From contig OX393578.1 of the NCBI GenBank assembly GCA_947652605.1, positions 58,907,415-58,971,414 of the forward strand: a DNA stretch of 64,000 nt, in the 5' to 3' direction. Below are positions 27,640-41,400 of the stretch, in pieces. The notes beneath the pieces were generated by a model. That model was given only the letters and a program-made list of their open reading frames with translations. It made no database searches and had not been told where the DNA came from. This DNA is from Elmis aenea (lineage: Eukaryota; Arthropoda; Insecta; Coleoptera; Elmidae). Every line of letters starts with the position of its first letter. Position 1 is the stretch's first letter. Position numbers and translations under genes: made by a program.

Positions 27640-30600
27640 CTATTTCGAAACAATTTTAATTATTGATTTGTATATCACAGGAACAGTTTATCCATCGCCT
27701 CTTTACATGAATACAATTGTTTTGCATATGTCTTTCAATGAGCTGGTTTTAATTTTTAATAATTTCCTAAAAATACCGTGCTTTAGTTAATACATATGTT
27801 CCTTGAGCGACTATTTCGAAACAATTTTAATTATTGATTTGTATATCACAGGAACAGTTTATCCATCGCCTCTTTACGTGAATACAATTGTTTTGCATAT
27901 GTCTTTCAATGAGCTGGTTTTAATTTTTAATAATTTCCTAAAAATACCGTGCTTTAGTTAATACATATGTTCCTTGAGCGACTATTTCGAAACAATTTTA
28001 ATTATTGATTTGTATATCACAGCAACAATTTATCCATCGTTTCTTTACATAAATACAATTGTTTTGCATATGTCTTTCAATGAGCTGGTTTTAATTTTTT
28101 AATAATTTCCTAAAAATACCGTGCTTTAGTTAATACATATGTTCCTTGAGCGACTATTTCTAAACAATTTTAATTATTGATTTGTATATCACAGGAACAG
28201 TTTATCCATCGCCTCTTTACGTGAATACAATTGTTTTGCATATGTCTTTCAATGAGCTGGTTTTAATTTTTAATAATTTCCTAAAAATACCGTGCTTTAG
28301 TTAATACATATGTTCCTTGAGCGACTATTTCGAAACAATTTTAATTATTGATTTGTATATCACAGGAACAGTTTATCCATCGCCTCTTTACGTGAATACA
28401 ATTGTTTTGCATATGTCTTTCAATGAGCTGGTTTTAATTTTTAATAATTTCCTAAAAATACCGTGCTTTAGTTAATACATATGTTCCTTGAGCGACTATT
28501 TCGAAACAATTTTAATTATTGATTTGTATATCACAGGAACAGTTTATCCATCGCCTCTTTACATGAATACAATTGTTTTGCATATGTCTTTCAATGAGCT
28601 GGTTTTAATTTTTAATAATTTCCTAAAAATACCGTGCTTTAGTTAATGCATATGTTCCTTGAGCGACTATTTCTAAACAATTTTAATTATTGATTTGTAT
28701 ATCACAGGAACAGTTTATCCATCGCCTCTTTACATGAATACAATTGTTTTGCATATGTCTTTCAATGAGCTGGTTTTAATTTTTAATAATTTCCTAAAAA
28801 TACCGTGCTTTAGTTAATACATATGTTCCTTGAGCGACTATTTCGAAACAATTTTAATTATTGATTTGTATATCACAGGAACAGTTTATCCATCGCCTCT
28901 TTACATGAATACAATTGTTTTGCATATGTCTTTCAATGAGCTGGTTTTAATTTTTAATAATTTCCTAAAAATACCGTGCTTTAGTTAATACATATGTTCC
29001 TTGAGCGACTATTTCGAAACAATTTTAATTATTGTTTTGTATATCACAGAAACAGTTTATCCATCGCCTCTTTACATGAATACAATTGTTTTGCATATGT
29101 CTTTCAATGAGCTGGTTTTAATTTTTAATAATTTCCTAAAAATACCGTGCTTTAGTTAATACATATGTTCCTTGAGCGACTATTTCTGAACAATTTTAAT
29201 TATTGATTTGTATATCACAGAAACCGTTTATCCATCGCCTCTTTACATGAATACAATTGTTTTGCATATGTCTTTCAAAGAGCTGGTTTTCATTTTTAAT
29301 AATTTCCTAAAAATACCGTGCTTTAGTTAATACATATGTTCCTTGAGCGACTATTTCGAAACAATTTTAATTATTGATTTGTATATCACAGGAACAGTTT
29401 ATCCATTGCCTCTTTACATGAATACAATTGTTTTGCATATGTCTTTCAATGAGCTGGTTTTAATTTTTAATAATTTCCTAAAAATACCGTGCTTTAGTTA
29501 ATACATATGTTCCTTGAGCGACTATTTCGAAACAATTTTAATTATTGATTTGTATATCACAGGAACAGTTTATCCATCGCCTCTTTACATGAATACAATT
29601 GTTTCGCATATGTCTTTTAATGAGCTGGTTTTAATTTTTAATAATTTCCTAAAAATACCGTGCTTTAGTTAATACATATGTTCCTTGAGCGACTATTTCG
29701 AAACAATTTTAATTATTGATTTGTATATCACAGAAACAGTTTATCCATCGCTTCTTTACATGAATACAATTGTTTTGCATATGTCTTTCAATGAGCTGGT
29801 TTTAATTTTTAATAATTTCCTAAAAATACCGTGCTTTAGTTAATACATATGTTCCTTGAGCGACTATTTCGAAACAATTTTAATTATTGATTTGTATATC
29901 ACAGGAACAGTTTATCCATCGCCTCTTTACATGAATACAATTGTTTTGCATATGTCTTTCAATGAGCTGGTTTTAATTTTTAATAATTTCCTAAAAATAC
30001 CGTGCTTTAGTTAATACATATGTTCCTTGAGCGACTATTTCGAAACAATTTTAATTATTGATTTGTATATAACAGAAACAGTTTATCCATTGCCTCTTTA
30101 CATGAATACAATTGTTTTGCATATGTCTTTCAATGAGCTGGTTTTAATTTTTAATAATTTCCTAAAAATACCGTGCTTTAGTTAATACATATGTTCCTTG
30201 AGCGACTATTTCGAAACAATTTTAATTATTGATTTGTATATCACAGGAACAGTTTATCCATTGCCTCTTTACATGAATACAATTGTTTTGCATATGTCTT
30301 TCAATGAGCTGGTTTTAATTTTTAATAATTTCCTAAAAATACCGTGCTTTAGTTAATACATATGTTCCTTGAGCGACTATTTCGAAACAATTTTAATTAT
30401 TGATTTGTATATCACAGGAACAGTTTATCCATCGCCTCTTTACATGAATACAATTGTTTCGCATATGTCTTTTAATGAGCTGGTTTTAATTTTTAATAAT
30501 TTCCTAAAAATACCGTGCTTTAGTTAATACATATGTTCCTTGAGCGACTATTTCGAAACAATTTTAATTATTGATTTGTATATCACAGAAACAGTTTATC

Positions 30601-33600
30601 CATCGCCTCTTTACATGAATACAATTGTTTTGCATATGTCTTTCAATGAGCTGGTTTTAATTTTTAATAATTTCCTAAAAATACCGTGCTTTAGTTAATA
30701 CATATGTTCCTTGAGCGACTATTTCTAAACAATTTTAATTATTGATTTGTATATCACAGGAACAGTTTATCCATCGCCTCTTTACATGAATACAATTGTT
30801 TTGCATATGTCTTTCAATGAGCTGGTTTTAATTTTTAATAATTTCCTAAAAATACCGTGCTTTAGTTAATACATATGTTCCTTGAGCGACTATTTCGAAA
30901 CAATTTTAATTATTGATTTGTATATCACAGGAACAGTTTATCCATCGCCTCTTTACATGAATACAATTGTTTTGCAGATGTCTTTCAATGAGCTGGTTTT
31001 AATTTTTAATAATTTCCTAAAAATACCGTGCTTTAGTTAATACATATGTTCCTTGAGCGACTATTTCGAAACAATTTTAATTATTGATTTGTATATCACA
31101 GAAACAGTTTATCCATCGCCTCTTTACGTGAATACAATTGTTTTGCATATGTCTTTCAATGAGCTGGTTTTAATTTTTAATAATTTCCTAAAAATACCGT
31201 GCTTTAGTTAATACATATGTTCCTTGAGCGACTATTTCTGAACAATTTTAATTATTGATTTGTATATCACAGAAACCGTTTATCCATCGCCTCTTTACAT
31301 GAATACAATTGTTTTGCATATGTCTTTTAATGAGCTGGTTTTAATTTTTAATAATTTCCTAAAAATACCGTGCTTTAGTTAATACATATGTTCCTTGAGC
31401 GACTATTTCGAAACAATTTTAATTATTGATTTGTATATCACAGAAACAGTTTATCCATCGCCTCTTTACATGAATACAATTGTTTTGCATATGTCTTTCA
31501 ATGAGCTGGTTTTAATTTTTAATAATTTCCTAAAAATACCGTGCTTTAGTTAATACATATGTTCCTTGAGCGACTATTTCAAAACAATTTTAATTATTGA
31601 TTTGTTTATCACAGGAACAGTTTATCCATTGCCTCTTTACATGAATACAATTGTTTTGCATATGTCTTTCAATGAGCTGGTTTTAATTTTTAATAATTTC
31701 CTAAAAATACCGTGCTTTAGTTAATACATATGTTCCTTGAGCGACTATTTCGAAACAATTTTAATTATTGATTTGTATATCACAGGAACAGTTTATCCAT
31801 CGCCTCTTTACATGAATACAATTGTTTCGCATATGTCTTTTAATGAGCTGGTTTTAATTTTTAATAATTTCCTAAAAATACCGTGCTTTAGTTAATACAT
31901 ATGTTCCTTGAGCGACTATTTCGAAACAATTTTAATTATTGATTTGTATATCACAGAAACAGTTTATCCATCGCTTCTTTACATGAATACAATTGTTTTG
32001 CATATGTCTTTCAATGAGCTGGTTTTAATTTTTAATAATTTCCTAAAAATACCGTGCTTTAGTTAATACATATGTTCCTTGAGCGACTATTTCGAAACAA
32101 TTTTAATTATTGATTTGTATATAACAGAAACAGTTTATCCATTGCCTCTTTACATGAATACAATTGTTTTGCATATGTCTTTCAATGAGCTGGTTTTAAT
32201 TTTTAATAATTTCCTAAAAATACCGTGCTTTAGTTAATACATATGTTCCTTGAGCGACTATTTCGAAACAATTTTAATTATTGATTTGTATATCACAGGA
32301 ACAGTTTATCCATTGCCTCTTTACATGAATACAATTGTTTTGCATATGTCTTTCAATGAGCTGGTTTTAATTTTTAATAATTTCCTAAAAATACCGTGCT
32401 TTAGTTAATACATATGTTCCTTGAGCGACTATTTCGAAACAATTTTAATTATTGATTTGTATATCACAGGAACAGTTTATCCATCGCCTCTTTACATGAA
32501 TACAATTGTTTCGCATATGTCTTTTAATGAGCTGGTTTTAATTTTTAATAATTTCCTAAAAATACCGTGCTTTAGTTAATACATATGTTCCTTGAGCGAC
32601 TATTTCGAAACAATTTTAATTATTGATTTGTATATCACAGAAACAGTTTATCCATCGCCTCTTTACATGAATACAATTGTTTTGCATATGTCTTTCAATG
32701 AGCTGGTTTTAATTTTTAATAATTTCCTAAAAATACCGTGCTTTAGTTAATACATATGTTCCTTGAGCGACTATTTCTAAACAATTTTAATTATTGATTT
32801 GTATATCACAGGAACAGTTTATCCATCGCCTCTTTACATGAATACAATTGTTTTGCATATGTCTTTTAATGAGCTGGTTTTAATTTTTAATAATTTCCTA
32901 AAAATACCGTGCTTTAGTTAATACATATGTTCCTTGAGCGACTATTTCGAAACAATTTTAATTATTGATTTGTATATCACAGGAACAGTTTATCCATCGC
33001 CTCTTTACATGAATACAATTGTTTTGCAGATGTCTTTCAATGAGCTGGTTTTAATTTTTAATAATTTCCTAAAAATACCGTGCTTTAGTTAATACATATG
33101 TTCCTTGAGCGACTATTTCGAAACAATTTTAATTATTGATTTGTATATCACAGAAACAGTTTATCCATCGCCTCTTTACGTGAATACAATTGTTTTGCAG
33201 ATGTCTTTCAATGAGCTGGTTTTAATTTTTAATAATTTCCTAAAAATACCGTGCTTTAGTTAATACATATGTTCCTTGAGCGACTATTTCTGAACAATTT
33301 TAATTATTGATTTGTATATCACAGAAACCGTTTATCCATCGCCTCTTTACATGAATACAATTGTTTTGCATATGTCTTTTAATGAGCTGGTTTTAATTTT
33401 TAATAATTTCCTAAAAATACCGTGCTTTAGTTAATACATATGTTCCTTGAGCGACTATTTCGAAACAATTTTAATTATTGATTTGTATATCACAGGAACA
33501 GTTTATCCATCGCCTCTTTACGTGAATACAATTGTTTTGCATATGTCTTTCAATGAGCTGGTTTTAATTTTTAATAATTTCCTAAAAATACCGTGCTTTA

Positions 33601-36600
33601 GTTAATACATATGTTCCTTGAGCGACTATTTCTAAACAATTTTAATTATTGATTTGTATATCACAGGAACAGTTTATCCATCGCCTCTTTACATGAATAC
33701 AATTGTTTTGCATATGTCTTTCAATGAGCTGGTTTTAATTTTTAATAATTTCCTAAAAATACCGTGCTTTAGTTAATACATATGTTCCTTGAGCGACTAT
33801 TTCTAAACAATTTTAATTATTGATTTGTATATCACAGGAACAGTTTATCCATCGCCTCTTTACGTGAATACAATTGTTTTGCATATGTCTTTCAATGAGC
33901 TGGTTTTAATTTTTAATAATTTCCTAAAAATACCGTGCTTTAGTTAATACATATGTTCCTTGAGCGACTATTTCGAAACAATTTTAATTATTGATTTGTA
34001 TATCACAGGAACAGTTTATCCATCGCCTCTTTACATGAATACAATTGTTTTGCATATGTCTTTCAATGAGCTGGTTTTAATTTTTAATAATTTCCTAAAA
34101 ATACCGTGCTTTAGTTAATGCATATGTTCCTTGAGCGACTATTTCTAAACAATTTTAATTATTGATTTGTATATCACAGGAACAATTTATCCATCGTTTC
34201 TTTACATGAATACAATTGTTTTGCATATGTCTTTCAATGAGCTGGTTTTAATTTTTAATAATTTCCTAAAAATACCGTGCTTTAGTTAATACATATGTTC
34301 CTTGAGCGACTATTTCGAAACAATTTTAATTATTGATTTGTATATCACAGGAACAGTTTATCCATCGCCTCTTTACATGAATACAATTGTTTTGCATATG
34401 TCTTTCAATGAGCTGGTTTTAATTTTTAATAATTTCCTAAAAATACCGTGCTTTAGTTAATACATATGTTCCTTGAGCGACTATTTCGAAACAATTTTAA
34501 TTATTGATTTGTATATCACAGGAACAGTTTATCCATCGCCTCTTTACGTGAATACAATTGTTTTGCATATGTCTTTCAATGAGCTGGTTTTAATTTTTAA
34601 TAATTTCCTAAAAATACCGTGCTTTAGTTAATACATATGTTCCTTGAGCGACTATTTCGAAACAATTTTAATTATTGATTTGTATATCACAGCAACAATT
34701 TATCCATCGTTTCTTTACATAAATACAATTGTTTTGCATATGTCTTTCAATGAGCTGGTTTTAATTTTTTAATAATTTCCTAAAAATACCGTGCTTTAGT
34801 TAATACATATGTTCCTTGAGCGACTATTTCTAAACAATTTTAATTATTGATTTGTATATCACAGGAACAGTTTATCCATCGCCTCTTTACGTGAATACAA
34901 TTGTTTTGCATATGTCTTTCAATGAGCTGGTTTTAATTTTTAATAATTTCCTAAAAATACCGTGCTTTAGTTAATACATATGTTCCTTGAGCGACTATTT
35001 CGAAACAATTTTAATTATTGATTTGTATATCACAGGAACAGTTTATCCATCGCCTCTTTACGTGAATACAATTGTTTTGCATATGTCTTTCAATGAGCTG
35101 GTTTTAATTTTTAATAATTTCCTAAAAATACCGTGCTTTAGTTAATACATATGTTCCTTGAGCGACTATTTCGAAACAATTTTAATTATTGATTTGTATA
35201 TCACAGGAACAGTTTATCCATCGCCTCTTTACATGAATACAATTGTTTTGCATATGTCTTTCAATGAGCTGGTTTTAATTTTTAATAATTTCCTAAAAAT
35301 ACCGTGCTTTAGTTAATGCATATGTTCCTTGAGCGACTATTTCTAAACAATTTTAATTATTGATTTGTATATCACAGGAACAGTTTATCCATCGCCTCTT
35401 TACATGAATACAATTGTTTTGCATATGTCTTTCAATGAGCTGGTTTTAATTTTTAATAATTTCCTAAAAATACCGTGCTTTAGTTAATACATATGTTCCT
35501 TGAGCGACTATTTCGAAACAATTTTAATTATTGATTTGTATATCACAGGAACAGTTTATCCATCGCCTCTTTACATGAATACAATTGTTTTGCATATGTC
35601 TTTCAATGAGCTGGTTTTAATTTTTAATAATTTCCTAAAAATACCGTGCTTTAGTTAATACATATGTTCCTTGAGCGACTATTTCGAAACAATTTTAATT
35701 ATTGTTTTGTATATCACAGAAACAGTTTATCCATCGCCTCTTTACATGAATACAATTGTTTTGCATATGTCTTTCAATGAGCTGGTTTTAATTTTTAATA
35801 ATTTCCTAAAAATACCGTGCTTTAGTTAATACATATGTTCCTTGAGCGACTATTTCTGAACAATTTTAATTATTGATTTGTATATCACAGAAACCGTTTA
35901 TCCATCGCCTCTTTACATGAATACAATTGTTTTGCATATGTCTTTCAAAGAGCTGGTTTTCATTTTTAATAATTTCCTAAAAATACCGTGCTTTAGTTAA
36001 TACATATGTTCCTTGAGCGACTATTTCGAAACAATTTTAATTATTGATTTGTATATCACAGGAACAGTTTATCCATTGCCTCTTTACATGAATACAATTG
36101 TTTTGCATATGTCTTTCAATGAGCTGGTTTTAATTTTTAATAATTTCCTAAAAATACCGTGCTTTAGTTAATACATATGTTCCTTGAGCGACTATTTCGA
36201 AACAATTTTAATTATTGATTTGTATATCACAGGAACAGTTTATCCATCGCCTCTTTACATGAATACAATTGTTTCGCATATGTCTTTTAATGAGCTGGTT
36301 TTAATTTTTAATAATTTCCTAAAAATACCGTGCTTTAGTTAATACATATGTTCCTTGAGCGACTATTTCGAAACAATTTTAATTATTGATTTGTATATCA
36401 CAGAAACAGTTTATCCATCGCTTCTTTACATGAATACAATTGTTTTGCATATGTCTTTCAATGAGCTGGTTTTAATTTTTAATAATTTCCTAAAAATACC
36501 GTGCTTTAGTTAATACATATGTTCCTTGAGCGACTATTTCGAAACAATTTTAATTATTGATTTGTATATCACAGGAACAGTTTATCCATCGCCTCTTTAC

Positions 36601-39600
36601 ATGAATACAATTGTTTTGCATATGTCTTTCAATGAGCTGGTTTTAATTTTTAATAATTTCCTAAAAATACCGTGCTTTAGTTAATACATATGTTCCTTGA
36701 GCGACTATTTCGAAACAATTTTAATTATTGATTTGTATATAACAGAAACAGTTTATCCATTGCCTCTTTACATGAATACAATTGTTTTGCATATGTCTTT
36801 CAATGAGCTGGTTTTAATTTTTAATAATTTCCTAAAAATACCGTGCTTTAGTTAATACATATGTTCCTTGAGCGACTATTTCGAAACAATTTTAATTATT
36901 GATTTGTATATCACAGGAACAGTTTATCCATTGCCTCTTTACATGAATACAATTGTTTTGCATATGTCTTTCAATGAGCTGGTTTTAATTTTTAATAATT
37001 TCCTAAAAATACCGTGCTTTAGTTAATACATATGTTCCTTGAGCGACTATTTCGAAACAATTTTAATTATTGATTTGTATATCACAGGAACAGTTTATCC
37101 ATCGCCTCTTTACATGAATACAATTGTTTCGCATATGTCTTTTAATGAGCTGGTTTTAATTTTTAATAATTTCCTAAAAATACCGTGCTTTAGTTAATAC
37201 ATATGTTCCTTGAGCGACTATTTCGAAACAATTTTAATTATTGATTTGTATATCACAGAAACAGTTTATCCATCGCCTCTTTACATGAATACAATTGTTT
37301 TGCATATGTCTTTCAATGAGCTGGTTTTAATTTTTAATAATTTCCTAAAAATACCGTGCTTTAGTTAATACATATGTTCCTTGAGCGACTATTTCTAAAC
37401 AATTTTAATTATTGATTTGTATATCACAGGAACAGTTTATCCATCGCCTCTTTACATGAATACAATTGTTTTGCATATGTCTTTCAATGAGCTGGTTTTA
37501 ATTTTTAATAATTTCCTAAAAATACCGTGCTTTAGTTAATACATATGTTCCTTGAGCGACTATTTCGAAACAATTTTAATTATTGATTTGTATATCACAG
37601 GAACAGTTTATCCATCGCCTCTTTACATGAATACAATTGTTTTGCAGATGTCTTTCAATGAGCTGGTTTTAATTTTTAATAATTTCCTAAAAATACCGTG
37701 CTTTAGTTAATACATATGTTCCTTGAGCGACTATTTCGAAACAATTTTAATTATTGATTTGTATATCACAGAAACAGTTTATCCATCGCCTCTTTACGTG
37801 AATACAATTGTTTTGCATATGTCTTTCAATGAGCTGGTTTTAATTTTTAATAATTTCCTAAAAATACCGTGCTTTAGTTAATACATATGTTCCTTGAGCG
37901 ACTATTTCTGAACAATTTTAATTATTGATTTGTATATCACAGAAACCGTTTATCCATCGCCTCTTTACATGAATACAATTGTTTTGCATATGTCTTTTAA
38001 TGAGCTGGTTTTAATTTTTAATAATTTCCTAAAAATACCGTGCTTTAGTTAATACATATGTTCCTTGAGCGACTATTTCGAAACAATTTTAATTATTGAT
38101 TTGTATATCACAGAAACAGTTTATCCATCGCCTCTTTACATGAATACAATTGTTTTGCATATGTCTTTCAATGAGCTGGTTTTAATTTTTAATAATTTCC
38201 TAAAAATACCGTGCTTTAGTTAATACATATGTTCCTTGAGCGACTATTTCAAAACAATTTTAATTATTGATTTGTTTATCACAGGAACAGTTTATCCATT
38301 GCCTCTTTACATGAATACAATTGTTTTGCATATGTCTTTCAATGAGCTGGTTTTAATTTTTAATAATTTCCTAAAAATACCGTGCTTTAGTTAATACATA
38401 TGTTCCTTGAGCGACTATTTCGAAACAATTTTAATTATTGATTTGTATATCACAGGAACAGTTTATCCATCGCCTCTTTACATGAATACAATTGTTTCGC
38501 ATATGTCTTTTAATGAGCTGGTTTTAATTTTTAATAATTTCCTAAAAATACCGTGCTTTAGTTAATACATATGTTCCTTGAGCGACTATTTCGAAACAAT
38601 TTTAATTATTGATTTGTATATCACAGAAACAGTTTATCCATCGCTTCTTTACATGAATACAATTGTTTTGCATATGTCTTTCAATGAGCTGGTTTTAATT
38701 TTTAATAATTTCCTAAAAATACCGTGCTTTAGTTAATACATATGTTCCTTGAGCGACTATTTCGAAACAATTTTAATTATTGATTTGTATATAACAGAAA
38801 CAGTTTATCCATTGCCTCTTTACATGAATACAATTGTTTTGCATATGTCTTTCAATGAGCTGGTTTTAATTTTTAATAATTTCCTAAAAATACCGTGCTT
38901 TAGTTAATACATATGTTCCTTGAGCGACTATTTCGAAACAATTTTAATTATTGATTTGTATATCACAGGAACAGTTTATCCATTGCCTCTTTACATGAAT
39001 ACAATTGTTTTGCATATGTCTTTCAATGAGCTGGTTTTAATTTTTAATAATTTCCTAAAAATACCGTGCTTTAGTTAATACATATGTTCCTTGAGCGACT
39101 ATTTCGAAACAATTTTAATTATTGATTTGTATATCACAGGAACAGTTTATCCATCGCCTCTTTACATGAATACAATTGTTTCGCATATGTCTTTTAATGA
39201 GCTGGTTTTAATTTTTAATAATTTCCTAAAAATACCGTGCTTTAGTTAATACATATGTTCCTTGAGCGACTATTTCGAAACAATTTTAATTATTGATTTG
39301 TATATCACAGAAACAGTTTATCCATCGCCTCTTTACATGAATACAATTGTTTTGCATATGTCTTTCAATGAGCTGGTTTTAATTTTTAATAATTTCCTAA
39401 AAATACCGTGCTTTAGTTAATACATATGTTCCTTGAGCGACTATTTCTAAACAATTTTAATTATTGATTTGTATATCACAGGAACAGTTTATCCATCGCC
39501 TCTTTACATGAATACAATTGTTTTGCATATGTCTTTTAATGAGCTGGTTTTAATTTTTAATAATTTCCTAAAAATACCGTGCTTTAGTTAATACATATGT

Positions 39601-40985
39601 TCCTTGAGCGACTATTTCGAAACAATTTTAATTATTGATTTGTATATCACAGGAACAGTTTATCCATCGCCTCTTTACATGAATACAATTGTTTTGCAGA
39701 TGTCTTTCAATGAGCTGGTTTTAATTTTTAATAATTTCCTAAAAATACCGTGCTTTAGTTAATACATATGTTCCTTGAGCGACTATTTCGAAACAATTTT
39801 AATTATTGATTTGTATATCACAGAAACAGTTTATCCATCGCCTCTTTACGTGAATACAATTGTTTTGCAGATGTCTTTCAATGAGCTGGTTTTAATTTTT
39901 AATAATTTCCTAAAAATACCGTGCTTTAGTTAATACATATGTTCCTTGAGCGACTATTTCTGAACAATTTTAATTATTGATTTGTATATCACAGAAACCG
40001 TTTATCCATCGCCTCTTTACATGAATACAATTGTTTTGCATATGTCTTTTAATGAGCTGGTTTTAATTTTTAATAATTTCCTAAAAATACCGTGCTTTAG
40101 TTAATACATATGTTCCTTGAGCGACTATTTCGAAACAATTTTAATTATTGATTTGTATATCACAGGAACAGTTTATCCATCGCCTCTTTACGTGAATACA
40201 ATTGTTTTGCATATGTCTTTCAATGAGCTGGTTTTAATTTTTAATAATTTCCTAAAAATACCGTGCTTTAGTTAATACATATGTTCCTTGAGCGACTATT
40301 TCTAAACAATTTTAATTATTGATTTGTATATCACAGGAACAGTTTATCCATCGCCTCTTTACATGAATACAATTGTTTTGCATATGTCTTTCAATGAGCT
40401 GGTTTTAATTTTTAATAATTTCCTAAAAATACCGTGCTTTAGTTAATACATATGTTCCTTGAGCGACTATTTCTAAACAATTTTAATTATTGATTTGTAT
40501 ATCACAGGAACAGTTTATCCATCGCCTCTTTACGTGAATACAATTGTTTTGCATATGTCTTTCAATGAGCTGGTTTTAATTTTTAATAATTTCCTAAAAA
40601 TACCGTGCTTTAGTTAATACATATGTTCCTTGAGCGACTATTTCGAAACAATTTTAATTATTGATTTGTATATCACAGGAACAGTTTATCCATCGCCTCT
40701 TTACATGAATACAATTGTTTTGCATATGTCTTTCAATGAGCTGGTTTTAATTTTTAATAATTTCCTAAAAATACCGTGCTTTAGTTAATGCATATGTTCC
40801 TTGAGCGACTATTTCTAAACAATTTTAATTATTGATTTGTATATCACAGGAACAATTTATCCATCGTTTCTTTACATGAATACAATTGTTTTGCATATGT
40901 CTTTCAATGAGCTGGTTTTAATTTTTAATAATTTCCTAAAAATACCGTGCTTTAGTTAATACATATGTTCCTTGAGCGACTATTT
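27640..40985. repeat. Two adjacent 39-monomer HOR copies (6,670 bp each)
   Basis: About 27640-34315 is followed directly by a near-identical copy at about 34315-40985. Matching private variants are 6,670 bp apart: the 1-bp insertion giving 'ttttttaataa' (about 28095 and 34765), 'taatgcatatg', 'attgttttgtatatc' (29031 and 35701), 'gcagatg' (33026 and 39696), and 'ttcaaaac' with 'tttgtttatc' (about 31580 and 38250). The spacing is 39 x 171 plus 1, and the extra base is the shared insertion. I saw almost no differences between the two copies, which makes this the longest near-perfect tandem duplication in the window. The right end is set where 34315 'cgaaac' faces 'ctaaac' at 40985. Confidence 0.9.
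30071..33480. repeat. 12-monomer (2,052 bp) module nested in the 39-mer
   Basis: Within the first 39-mer, about 30071-31430 is repeated at 32123-33480. The markers are 'tatataacag' (30071 and 32123) and 'gcagatg' (30974 and 33026), both exactly 2,052 bp or 12 x 171 apart, with the intervening sub-variants in the same order. The copies part after the 'cagaaaccg' and 'ttttaatgag' monomer. The second 39-mer has the same nested pair about 6,670 bp later (tatataacag near 36741 and 38793). The nested duplication therefore preceded the 39-mer duplication. Confidence 0.83.
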
Positions 40986-41390
40986 CTAAACAATTTTAAT
41001 TATTGATTTGTATATCACAGGAACAGTTTATCCATCGCCTCTTTACGTGAATACAATTGTTTTGCATATGTCTTTCAATGAGCTGGTTTTAATTTTTAAT
41101 AATTTCCTAAAAATACCGTGCTTTAGTTAATACATATGTTCCTTGAGCGACTATTTTGAAACAATTTTAATTATTGATTTGTATATCACAGAAACAGTTT
41201 ATCCATCGCCTCTTTACATGAATACAATTGTTTTGCATATGTCTTTCAATGAGCTGGTTTTAATTTTTAATAATTTCCTAAAAATACCGTGCTTTAGTTA
41301 ATACATATGTTCCTTGAGCGACTATTTCTGAACAATTTTAATTATTGATTTGTATATCACAGAAACCGTTTATCCATCGCCTCTTTACAT

Positions 41391-41400
41391 GAATACGTTT
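41391..41400. repeat. Monomer with a 4-bp deletion (167 bp)
   Basis: The monomer reads 'gaatacgttttgc' where its neighbours read 'gaatacaattgttttgc', so 'aatt' is missing. Its counterpart in the 19-mer copy (about 44638) is full length, so the deletion is private and younger than that duplication. It removes the 8-bp ACAATTGT palindrome of subfamily B. Confidence 0.85.
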
